64,000 nt of DNA from Isoetes taiwanensis (taxonomy: Eukaryota > Streptophyta > Lycopodiopsida > Isoetales > Isoetaceae): positions 26,393,597 to 26,457,596 of the forward strand of contig JAJEKV010000004.1 in NCBI GenBank assembly GCA_021234155.1, written 5' to 3'. Below, in pieces: positions 35,452 through 45,677 of the stretch. Made by a program: the position numbers and the translations under genes. The number at the start of each line of letters is the position of its first letter. The first letter of the stretch is position 1. The notes beneath the pieces are model-generated. The model did not search any database and was not told the origin of the DNA. It saw only the letters and a list, made by a program, of their open reading frames with translations.

Positions 35452-35465
35452 TGGTATCAAGAGCC
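35452..35465 (+). other. Primer-binding site (initiator Met tRNA type)
   Basis: TGGTATCAAGAGCC immediately after the LTR. The usual copia sequence is TGGTATCAGAGC; here one extra A is present. Confidence 0.8.
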
Positions 35466-35795
35466 TATCAATGGCAAAATAGAGAGCAGCGCAGAAGACC
35501 ATCCTTGAAGAATTAGGGCCGTCTAGCCCTTCTGAGGAAGTAAACCAGAGACTTCGTTTGCGCGGGGTTTAAGGCGCCAGCAACAGAATCCAGCGTCTTC
35601 AAAAGGCTTACATATCCAGGATAATTTACCTGAGAGCTCTCCATATCTGAGTAATCTTTGATTACATAAAATGTAGGCACATCACAAAGCCTTGATAAAT
35701 TTCTTGAAAAATTTCTTGAGAGTTTACTGGTGATAATTTCCACTGGTGGTGAAAACTTCAATTAGTATTAATGAAGAGAACCTGGAATATAATTG

Positions 35796-36440
35796 ATGGC
35801 ACAGAAGCCAAAGCCAACAGAGGCAACAAATTCCAGAGTGGAGATGAGGGACAGAAAAGCCATAACCACAATTGGTTTGGCGCGGAGAAAAGGATATGTA
35901 CTTAGCAGATCTATTACGTCTTCAAGCAAATTGGGATCATTAGTGGCAGCGTTTGGTAGGACAGGGGAAGGCTTATCGATAAAGCAGCAGTTCTTTGATT
36001 TAGAAATGAATCACGGGAGAATCAGTGCAGAATTTGTAAGCCCGGGTGATAGTTGTCAGCTAGCAAGAGTAAAAGCCGTAGTATCCATGGAAGAGATCAA
36101 ATGTAAGCTTGTCTTGTTGAAAGGATTGAAGCCTGATTATGGCTCTATTGTAAGTGCTCTTCGATATTCCACATCAAACCATGGAAACATTGACTTGGCA
36201 CTTCTAGAAGAAGAAAGCTGAAGGAAATAGGAAGCCGCGAAGAATTCAGCATTTTCATTAACAAGAAGGCGGAGATTTGGGAATGTTGGCAAGAGGCCCA
36301 TGATCCCTTATAATTCTGCTGCCAATTCTAACAGCGATTGGAAGAGACAGCTTCAATAACAATCCAATGAGATTGGACAAGAGCTTAAGCGAGGATCTTG
36401 TTTCAAATGTGGAAAGCAAGGACACATTGCTAGAGACTGT
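35796..36440 (+). pseudogene. copia gag region with zinc knuckle
   Basis: The ATG-started frame 35796-36221 ends in LKGLKPDYGSIVSALRYS, the typical end of the copia gag (UBN2-type) domain. After a stop and frameshift the zinc knuckle CFKCGKQGHIARDC (C-x2-C-x4-H-x4-C) is at 36399-36440. Gag forms the particle and binds RNA. The N-terminal part of gag, expected from 35470 on, is poorly preserved. Confidence 0.88.
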
Positions 36441-36569
36441 AGGATCGCTCAACATTTGAGCATGGCAGTAGTGTCCCTCGAGGAGAATGGATGCAATGGA
36501 AGTTCTAATGAGCATAGACCTGGAGGAAGATTGTTTATAGTCCACCTTCATGGCAGTAGGCACAAATGC

Positions 36570-36850
36570 GTGCAATATGGTTGGACTCGAGACTCCATGC
36601 ACATGACTCCACTGCGAGAAATGTTTACAGTCTGGCTTGATCTCATGAGAAGCAAGTTTATGTGGGCAACAGCTCAGCACTTGAAAGTTCAGGGAAAGGA
36701 ACAATCACGGTGCAGATTGGAGGATGTGCGGAAATTCATGATGTTCATTATGTGCCTGGATTAGCACATGCTTTATTATCAGTTGGGCAGATTGCTGATA
36801 CAGGCTTGAGACTTACCTTTACCACAACAAAATGTCACATATTTGAGTGA
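36570..36850 (+). pseudogene. copia protease region
   Basis: A broken LDS...SMHMT motif at about 36581-36608 stands where copia proteases have LDSGAS-x-HMT. It is followed in another frame by GTITVQIGG, DVHYVPGLAHALLSVGQIAD and KCHIF, the normal protease end. The Gly-Ala after the catalytic Asp-Ser is not readable in one frame. Confidence 0.85.
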
Positions 36851-36959
36851 GTATGGAGAACAAGTGGCAACAGGAACGAGAGAGAATTAGATTATACTGA
36901 CGATGCATTACAGAGCAGCCACATGCCTTGGCTGTATGCAAATCTCTAACTTGCAGCTA

Positions 36960-37660
36960 TAGCTGTCGTCTAGGGCATCCTCATGTACAAGCAATTCAGC
37001 AATTGGTGAAAGAAGGCATGTGGTGACTGATCTGCCCACTTTAGATGAAGAGAATCTGGAATTTTTGTGGAAAAGCATGCATCATGGGCAAACAGACCAG
37101 GCGGCCATTTCAGTGGGAAGAGAGTAATAGAGCATCAATTTGTTGGAAATCATACACCGCGGATGTGTGTGGCCCCATACAAACAATGACCCGGCTGGAA
37201 AGAAAAGCTACATGCTCACCTTTATAAGTGACTTCTCAGATTTGTAACAGTAAGACTGCTTGCTAGAAAATCACAAGTATTTAGCATGTTTATAAATTCA
37301 AGCGGCAAGTAGAACCAAACAGGGAGGAGAATCAAGATGTTAAGAAGTGACAATGGTGGTGAGAGTACTCTTAGTTTGGGTTTCAGAGGTACTGCCAAGA
37401 GCATTCATCAAGTAACTGCTCCATATACCCCGCTAATAGATAGATGGCCAAGTATGAATAGAACTTTAGTAGAGTGTGCTAGGACCGTATCTCCAAGTAT
37501 GCTGGAATGCGGGTCTTTTCTGGGGGTGAAACCATAATAACTGCATATCTCAGGAACAGGTTGCCCTACTGCTGCAATGGTTGCGAAGACTCCTTTTGAA
37601 CTGTGGTTTGTGAGAGACCGGCATTGAAGCATCTTGAACTTTTGGCTGTGAAACTATGCT
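36960..37660 (+). pseudogene. copia integrase region
   Basis: Pre-integrase CRLGHPHVQAIQQLV, then CGKACIMGKQTRRPF, TADVCGP (first catalytic Asp), MLTFISDFSD, LRSDNGGE (second Asp), TAPYTP and MNRTLVECAR appear in order but in several frames. The expected AER before MNRTL reads WPS, so the catalytic Glu is lost. KTPFELW near 37590 marks the end of the domain. Confidence 0.9.
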
Positions 37661-38159
37661 CACATTCAGATGAAAGCCGAAGAAGCTAGATTGGAAGAAG
37701 TATTAAATCGTGCTGATTGGCTATTGTACAGAAACTAAAGCCTATCGTCTTTACAATCTTAGGGAAACCCACAGAGTAATGGTCAGCCGTGATGTGACTT
37801 TTAATGAGGACTTATACTGGAGGGCTGCCCAACATCAACATCAGTAGAAGTGTTCTTGATTTTTGATATCTTAGATGAGTGAATTAGAGTGACAGATGCA
37901 CCAACCTCCTCTATATCAAGCCTCATCAAGTGGATCCATTCTCCTGATGCCACAACCCGTTGAAGAGTCCATTAACATTGTTCCTCCCATAAATGAAGAT
38001 CCTCCCATCATTGTTCCTGAAGTTCAAGACATTGAAGACATTCCTGGTTTCAGTCCGCGAGTCTCAGTTACATATGCCAGGGTACATAAAGGCAGAAGGT
38101 GGATATCACAATCAACAATCGTCCTTCTTGGGGTTGACCAAATCTGGTGCTTTTCAGTT

Positions 38160-39020
38160 TTCTAAGTCAAAGGCCATGGATGCACTTGAGACACATCCAA
38201 ATCTCATGGTAAGACACCAAGAGTTTACTTTGTTTGCAGCTTATTCCAATCCCGAAGAACCTGCAACAGTGCAAGATGCTCTTTCCTGGGCCATCACATG
38301 GCAGAATGGAAGAAAGCCATGGATTCGAGTATGATTCACTTTGAAGAAGAACCACGCGGGAACTTACTTCCCTTCCACCTGAAGCCAGCTAGTTAGCACC
38401 AAATGGATCTTCAAGGTGAGAAGAAGAATCACGACAGGACAGATTGATCGATTCAAAGCCGTCTAAGTGGCCCTTGAGTTCTCCCAAGTTGCTGGAGTAG
38501 ATTTTTACTGAAACTTTCTCACCCGTGGTAAGAATATCTTCAGTCGCATTCTTTTAGCCATGGCAGCTCAGTTAGACTTGGAAGTTCATCAATGGGCGTC
38601 AAAACAGCTTTCCTTCATAGCGACTTACAAGAAGAGAATTTTTTATCTCACAGCCTCACGGTTATGATTAAGGGAAGGAATCTAAGAGTATGCAAACTGA
38701 AGAAAGCTCTTTATGGGCTCAAACAGTCTCCCAAGGCTTGAGTATGATCGCATCAATGGATACCTTCACACTCTTGGGTTCCATAATAATACAGAAGCAG
38801 ATGGAAATGTAATGTAAAATCAGTGGGAGAGTTCTTTGTGATGAGTGGCACTATATGCTTAGATGACTGCATATTGGTGTCCAACAACCTGTTATTCTTG
38901 GAACAAGTGAAGAAACAACTTGCAAGTGAGTTTGAGATGGTAGACCTTGGCGAAATCCATTGCTGTCTAGGAATTCAAATTACTAGAAACGAAGGGAACA
39001 AGGCTGGCTGAAATTAGGAA
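38160..39020 (+). pseudogene. copia reverse transcriptase region
   Basis: STKWIFKVRRRITTGQIDRFKA, LLAMAAQLDLEVHQ, KTAFLHSDLQEENF, KKALYGLKQSPKA and QLASEFEMVDLGEIHCCLGI follow the family order, with frameshifts between. The active site at 38856-38867 reads CLDD; the family has YVDD, so one conserved aromatic is replaced while both Asp remain. Confidence 0.92.
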
Positions 39021-39364
39021 CAGACCAAGTATGTTGAAGAAGTACTTAGGAGGTTTCAGATGGAAGATTGTAAACCTGTCAATACTCAATGGATGTCAGT
39101 ATAAAGCTTACTGGGACATGGCTCAAACAGTGAGGATGAACAGTTTAGATGCAAGTTACATATAAGCCACCATGCAGTAGGATGCCTGATATGCTTAGCA
39201 GTTTGTACAAAACAGATTTATCATATGCAGTGGGAGTTGCAAGTCAATTCATGGAGAATCCAGGAAAGCAACATTGGATTGCAGTTGAATCATGAGATAT
39301 GTACAGGGATAAAAGACTTATGCCTTGGTATATCAGAAGTAGACTCGAAGGATTTTAAGTTGGT

Positions 39365-39800
39365 AGGATACACAGATTCAGACTGGGCTGGAAGATTGAC
39401 CTGAAGTCAGCTTCTGGCTTCGTTTTCATGCTTGGTGGATGCATGATTTCATGAAAAGCAAGAGACAATAGTGTGGCCTTGTCAGTACTGAAGCGGTATA
39501 TAGCGGCATGTGTGCAGCAGCTCAAAAGAAGCTGTTGGCTCGCCAGTTGTTGTAGGAGTTATGCTAGAGCAAGTGGGAATTAACTGTTATATTTTGTGAT
39601 AACAATAGTGCAGTTGTAGCATCTTCAGCAAATATCAGAAGGGCAGAGCGACATATAGAAACTAGATTCCATTTTATCAGAGAACAGGTGCAAAATGGAG
39701 TGCTTAGTTTGAAGTACTGCCCTACTGAAGACATGATAGCTGATATCCTGACCAAGCTCCATCCTGTGACAAGTTTCAGAGATAGAGAACTTATGAGGAT
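39365..39800 (+). pseudogene. copia RNase H region
   Basis: GYTDSDWAG opens the domain, then SASGFVFMLGG, CDNNSAVVASSANIRRAERH and ADILTKLHP, which are standard copia RNase H phrases. A stop (TGA) and frameshifts lie in the middle near 39450-39560. Confidence 0.92.
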
Positions 39801-39834
39801 CTTGGACATGGAAAGAAAGTTATTGCATCAAGCT

Positions 39835-39843
39835 GAGTGGGAG
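39835..39843 (+). other. Polypurine tract
   Basis: GAGTGGGAG directly before the 3' LTR. Typical copia tracts are purine only; the T here is a defect. Confidence 0.75.
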
Positions 39844-40028
39844 TGTTAGCATAATGGAATGCTGAGTCAGCTTTGGATGCTGGCCGATATCACAATAAGG
39901 CGTCCCATTAAGTCCGTCCAGTCAAGAGTGGGTAATCCTCAGGACAATATATTTCCTGCTGTAACCATCATATATGAATATATCTGCCATCTCTCTTTTG
40001 CTATCCTAATATAACTGTTTTATTGAGA
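39844..40028 (+). repeat. 3' LTR
   Basis: Begins TGTTAGCATAATGG and ends TTTTATTGAGA, matching the 5' LTR with several small indels in the first 110 bp and a nearly identical last 80 bp. Confidence 0.93.
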
Positions 40029-40033
40029 TAGGT
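40029..40033 (+). repeat. Right target-site duplication TAGGT
   Basis: Identical to 35273-35277. Confidence 0.9.
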
Positions 40034-42140
40034 TGGCATCAACAACCCTTACGATACTTCCTAGATGAAGAGCTTGCTACAATCATGAACCTTATTATGC
40101 TGATTATCTTTATTTTGCTCAACATAGCTTTTATGTGGTGCTCATTTGGTGTTAGTCACGAGGAAAACATATCTTCAAAATTTGGTATGTCCAAAGAGCA
40201 AGTCTCAAAGTGATTCTTGTTATTGCCTTGTTGTAAACTGGAAATTCTACTTCTGCAATGTCACTATTTTTTAGATTGAAGGTTATATGTATCTATTAAT
40301 GTTAAAATGTTACATATTATGCATATGTGCATATTTGGAAGAACTGAAATATTTGCATATTTCTTTTTCTTAGGCTCTGCTAAGTGTGATCCTTCTGCCC
40401 TTCACTGTTAGCCACAATAAACAAGTAGAAGGGCAGTGCATGATGAGCCTTCGAGGGATTAGGCGATCCTTCTTGTCTTTTACAATCACGAGAGAGAATG
40501 TATGCCTTTTCATCATAGGCAGTGGTATATGCGCCATTGACGGTGGCAGCCCTCCTCCGTGCTCGTTAAGTACCTTGACCCCTTAAAATTATGAGTAAGC
40601 CATAGGAAGCGTTGGAGTGAAGATGCATCCTTTTTCCATTTCGGCTTTTTGAACATAATCGAATGTTTCTTGAAAGCAAATTACAAGAAGCGAGTTAGAA
40701 GTAAGCCTATTAAAACTTTGATCACCAAAATGTTCATAGGCGATTCTATGTCATGTTGAGCTTGTGATGATGGCTTGGGCGACAATTCTTTCTTTAAAAA
40801 TGAAAGCGATTTTCCCTTTACAAAGAGATTCTCGAGGAGGAGGATGTATCTCCTCCGATCCACAAAGGTTATCTGGAAAGAAGAAATCTATGGCTTGCAT
40901 ATGCCATAAAGGTAAGGCATATTAAGCTCGATTTATTAGTTCCGGGGATCCATTCAACCCGAGAGGCGAGGTTTTAAAGAGATGGTCTTCATTTTCTGTT
41001 CACACCCAAGCACCTCACACATACATCAGGAGTTAAGACATACCAAGCCTCCATCTACGGTTGTGTGAGGGCTTTATGCCAAAACACATGAAGGCTAACA
41101 ATCTTAGGATGAATAGGATTTGCTCAATCAATATCCCATTTAGTATGGAGAGATAAAGCAGCCCACGTTAGCGTATCTGTAAGCCTTATTGACCTATACG
41201 AAACCATTGACATCTTGAGAATCGTGAGACTTATGCCAATTACCCTCATGGCCAATCTCACGGGAGATGCTATTGAAACGATTGTTGAGTCATGTCCCAA
41301 GTCCACGAAACGAGTTATGATAATTGAAGCCATTCATATGTCCTTGATATAGATGATGCAGCTACTAATTATTGCTTGGTTTAAGCGAGGGAAGTTTGTG
41401 GCCAAACATATATTAGGACCATCAAGAGTTAAGAGGAGGGGGCTCCATGGTTTAAGTCTGGGAGGCCCTTCCTTCCATGAGTACATGCCCTTGACTTTAA
41501 TCAAGCTCCGTCCACTTCATATGTCGTGGGAGTGGAAGGGGATAGAAAATCAAATAAGATGCTATAAGGAGGTGCATCTTAAGATTCCTCCAGCCAAACT
41601 AAGAGCCTCATTTTAAAATTTTCCAACAACAATTCCAATGCAAGAAAATCTCCTTTAGTTTGGCAAGCACATTGGAATGCACATGCCAATTTGTTGTCTA
41701 ATTATTTTCTTCAAATGCAAATTCTTGAACGATACATTCTTCCAATTTCACGAAGTTGAAGTATTATTATTCTGAAGGATGGATTCGGTTAAAGCCAGCC
41801 CTCAAATCTGGTTTCTTCTCTTAAATTGCAGGTTCAATTTTTGAAAATTGTTTCAAAGTTAGAAAGGTGCTTCAGTTTTCCTTGTATATGAATTATAGGA
41901 AGTGGTTATATCTTCATCAAAATAAGCAATCAGTGTTCTATTGTTGATGTGTGATCTGCTACAAAGTGGCACTAAATTAGCCCTGTGGTAGGTGAAAGCA
42001 TAATGTTATTTCGATAAAGCTCCTTTCTTTTGTTAGCGTGAATTCTCACCCACTTCTGGCTGAGAACTCAAACTCTATATCTTTTGCATATTTCTCACTT
42101 TCACATATCAAATGTGGTGCCATGGTAAAGGACAGAGTGC
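40034..42140. other. Gene-free stretch
   Basis: No recognised gene. Short frames near 41110-41350 on both strands look partly protein-like but carry no known motif. Confidence 0.4.
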
Positions 42141-42340
42141 GACATATCCATTGCATGCTCAATTTCCCTACGATTTCCATAATAGATGGTAAAGTAAGTT
42201 TATATAGCATGAGACTTAATCTCTAGCTTTATCTGAGGAAGTCGACATGTCCATCATGCTCAATTTCCCTCGTTTCCATAATAGATGGTAAATGAAGTTT
42301 ATATAGCATGAGACTTAATCTCTAGCTTTATCTCTGAGGA
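42141..42340 (+). repeat. Two-copy tandem duplication, 103-bp unit
   Basis: Copies start at 42141 (GACATATCCA) and 42244 (GACATGTCCA) and share CATGCTCAATTTCCCT, CCATAATAGATGGTAAA and AGCATGAGACTTAATCTCTA. Confidence 0.95.
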
Positions 42341-44164
42341 AAGAATGATTTAAACATGGGAAATTTACCAAAATAACCTTAATTGTTCACTTAATTCCCA
42401 AAAGCCCTTGGTATTTTTGAAATTCTCAAAATGCCCTTAATTCTTAAGTATTTTCCCAAATAGCGCTGTATTTTAAAGATCACCAAAAACCGCGTTTTAC
42501 AATAGACGATCATGCTTTAAAAAAGTGAAGTGTTTCTCATACATGACAATAATTTGAAAATAGAATTTGAGAACATCTCATTATGACTACTTAAAATATA
42601 CAAAATGTCAAATAGGATTTCTACAGCGTCGTCGTAGAAAAGAGAATAAGCACAAAGCATGACCACAAGAAATTGTAACATTTGCCACTCCAGAGGAACA
42701 TCTTTTACACTCAATGTCCAGCACAACTAATCACCTTTGGACTTTGTACTATGTATCTTACGGCTCGTTAGGTGGCGTTTATAATATATCATTGATCATC
42801 TTTCACTGGTATGTAGCGGCTTCTCCACAGATGTGCTTTCCAGCTTCTCGTCGACGATTCTTGCAAAGGCGTTGAGCTAGTTGTCTTGAATATTTGTACC
42901 TAGCATTGGAATGACATTTTTATACACTATAAAGAATGATGGTCTGTGATGTAAGAAACATGTTTTGGTGATTTTCATCTAAAGGAGAACAAACTGAAAT
43001 ATAAGAGCATTTTGAAGGCCCACAAAATACTAAAGGAATTTTGAGTCATATTCGAATAAGGTTATTTTAAACAAATTCCAACTATCGAAGAAATGATAAT
43101 TTTCTAATTGGCCGATTGGAAATAGGTTGCTCATTCAGTAGTAATGCATCTTAGGTTGCTTGAATTTAAGGCAACACTACCCTTCAAGAAGAGTTTAGCC
43201 ACTCATAAACTTCCTCCTTGCTAACCTTATTAGTGTATAAGATTTAAAAACATTTTTCTCCATTATAAAATGTTTCAAAACCGTTGACAAAAGTATCTAG
43301 TGATGGTGATTGCCTTATCAAAACACCTTTGCCAAATAAACTTTATGCTTCTAGAAGATGGATATTTGTAGCATGCTCGCAGCATATATCTTTTCTCATA
43401 GATATCATGAATATGCTTGTCCATAGAGTAGGTAATTCATTATTGGACTATTGGATTATGCTTTTGGACTAAGTGACTCTTGACCTATTTGCTTATGACC
43501 CTTGTCCCTTTTTATAAGCAATGTGACCATTATCAAAACATATATAAATCAGTTTCTAATTTTTCTTTTTCCTTTTTTCTTGTTAACATGTCAGCTCTTC
43601 TCCTGGAGTGCCGCATGTACGCCATACCATCTAACGGAAGATGGGGTTGCTTGCTAGTTAAAGGCATCGTTTTCCTTCAAGCTCCTGTTCTGTTTCTAAA
43701 TTTGTCTTGACCTCGAGTTTGTGTGGCTAGACCACAAAACGGATTGAGGTATATATAGGCCAGGAGAGCTCTTCTAAATCTGGCCGTCGATGTTCTTGGG
43801 AAACCTATTAAGCCATATTCGGGTAACTCTCTACTCATGCTCTCTCATTTCTTGCCAAGCGGCTCCTCATAAGCGATGAATTTCAAGCCGTTGAAGCTTT
43901 TCATTCGCGACTTCTGATATCTAGTCAAAATGGAGTCTTGGATAAATATAGCAGTTTCGTTTCATAAATTGAGTCTTACCTTATCGCTGCCGCCATAAAT
44001 GGCCAAGCGAGAACATAGTTGTGGAGATTTGGCCGTCAGTGGCACAATAAAGCTGATGATGAAAGCTAGGCTATTTTAACCTTACGTCTTAGTCTTAGGA
44101 TGTGGTGACTATGGCGAAGTGAGCGGCAGGCGGATGTGAAAAGATTTGTGGAAGCGGAAGCGAT
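42341..44164. other. Gene-free stretch
   Basis: AT-rich; only short frames; no gene, RNA or clear repeat recognised. Confidence 0.4.
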
Positions 44165-44255
44165 AAAGTGAATTTAATATTGGTGAAATCCTTCACTGGG
44201 TTATCATTCTTCTTTGTTTTGTTACGTAGTGCGATGGAATTTCTTCATGATGAGC
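44165..44255 (+). repeat. Dispersed repeat, copy 1
   Basis: GAATTTAATATTGGTGAAATCCTT, then GGTTATCATTCTTCTTTG then TTTTGTT and ATTTCTTC match 45587-45677 with few changes. Confidence 0.85.
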
Positions 44256-45303
44256 ACAAATATCAGGAGTATTATAAGCATTAATATGTCGGTTCTACTT
44301 ACAACTAATCTTTGACATAATGATTGGAAACCCCGAGAAGAGTTGGAGTGCCCTTTTAGGGATTGGACCACAAAGTCTGAGACTCCTTTGTTAGGAATTT
44401 TGATGCCTTTTGCCATTGAATTCAATTGTAGTTAGTTGACTTTATTATCCGGTGAAAAATTGCAGCTCGAGATGATATCGAGGACCGCGTCACGAGGAGT
44501 TCTAGTGATCGGGTTGGTTGGTCTATATGATAGTCTAAGTGTAGTCTTTAAGATCTTTGTCACGGTTTTTCATAAAGCTAATTGCAAAACTGCATCATTA
44601 CGGAAGGTGGAAGCCGATCATTCATTTTGAGCATGATGTCGAGGAGTTCGTGATGGGATCGGCGGGTAATGCACGCATACATGCTTTAAAGAAGCGAGAA
44701 AAAAGGGCGGATGTAATACTCCACTAAATTATGAAGAAGAATAAGACATGGATAGAACAGTCCACGCACTGTTGGTGAACACTACAAACAACATACTTCA
44801 AAATAACTAGTCCCTTTAGTGGGAAGGAAACATAGACAAAAATGAGATGCAAGCAATGAAACAATTAACTGAAAGCCTTAATTTGCCCATTTGGCTATAC
44901 ATTTGTTTATCGGGCAGGTTTATTTTCGCAGTTATCGATATTTGCCCGGCATTAAATGGCGTCCTTGTATTACGGTTAGAAGGGCATTCCGATTGGCTTG
45001 TTTAAATGCCGGAGGAATCTATTTTCTTCATATACGGATGAAAGAAGGCTTCATTTTGGTTTACTAGCATGAGCTCGTCGCTCATAATGCCCAATTGCTT
45101 TGTTCAAGAGCTGGCTGGAAGTGGGGAATAGTGTTGAAGCTCAATTTTTCCTCAACATCATGTGGTGTTGCTTTCTTTGTCGTAATTGCTTTTATACATG
45201 ATTGGCTTATATTTGTTGGATGTCACTAGCGTTTCTTAATGCTTGAAAACCACAAAACTTACGGGTCATGATGACTACAAAGTCCGCGATGGATGTGTTG
45301 ACC

Positions 45304-45545
45304 CGGTACTCATTTATTATATTATTAAAATTATTGGCCGAAATCATGATCTGGGCTCACCCAGGATGCAAAAATCTGGAATTGGTTCCGTTTTTTAGGT
45401 GATGCATTTGCCTCCACGGCTTTGCACCGGATCTGTGAGTGACTACACATTATAGGTGGTACAAATTGGTTACTCGTTTATTATAGGTATTAGTACGGCA
45501 AGAATGACTATAGTAGGTCCGACTAGGGTACTCACGGTTTATTAT
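45304..45545 (+). repeat. Three spaced copies of a GGTACTC-TTTATTATA motif
   Basis: CGGTACTCATTTATTATA (45304), GGTTACTCGTTTATTATAG (45468) and GGGTACTCACGGTTTATTATAG (45526) recur in 240 bp. They may reflect local duplication; function unknown. Confidence 0.6.
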
Positions 45546-45586
45546 AGTTACTAAGCGGCGGAAAGAGGCGGTGATGTCCTTTGATA

Positions 45587-45677
45587 GATGAATTTAATAT
45601 TAGTGAAATCCTTGGCTAGGTTATCATTCTTCTTTGTTTTGTTGTGAATGCAGTAGATTTCTTCGCGATTAGATTCG
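45587..45677 (+). repeat. Dispersed repeat, copy 2
   Basis: Second copy of 44165-44255, 1.42 kb away in the same orientation. No coding sequence between the copies identifies an element. Confidence 0.85.

Larger units (their letters stand above)
35278..40028 (+). mobile_element. Ty1/copia LTR retrotransposon, complete in structure but defective
   Basis: The element is 4751 bp, with a 174-bp 5' LTR, a 185-bp 3' LTR, a 5-bp TAGGT target duplication, an initiator-Met-type primer-binding site and a polypurine tract. The internal order is gag, protease, integrase, reverse transcriptase, RNase H, which defines Ty1/copia. Every domain can be recognised, but none beyond part of gag is uninterrupted: there are frameshifts and stops throughout. 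Key sites are altered, for example reverse transcriptase reads CLDD instead of YVDD, and the integrase Glu position before NRTL is lost. The LTRs differ by several substitutions and small indels, so the insertion is not recent unless sequencing errors inflate this. Confidence 0.97.

Noticed and set aside
36258-36704. Minus-strand 148-codon frame, and other minus frames within 35.3-40 kb
   Set aside because: Antisense shadows of the copia polyprotein.
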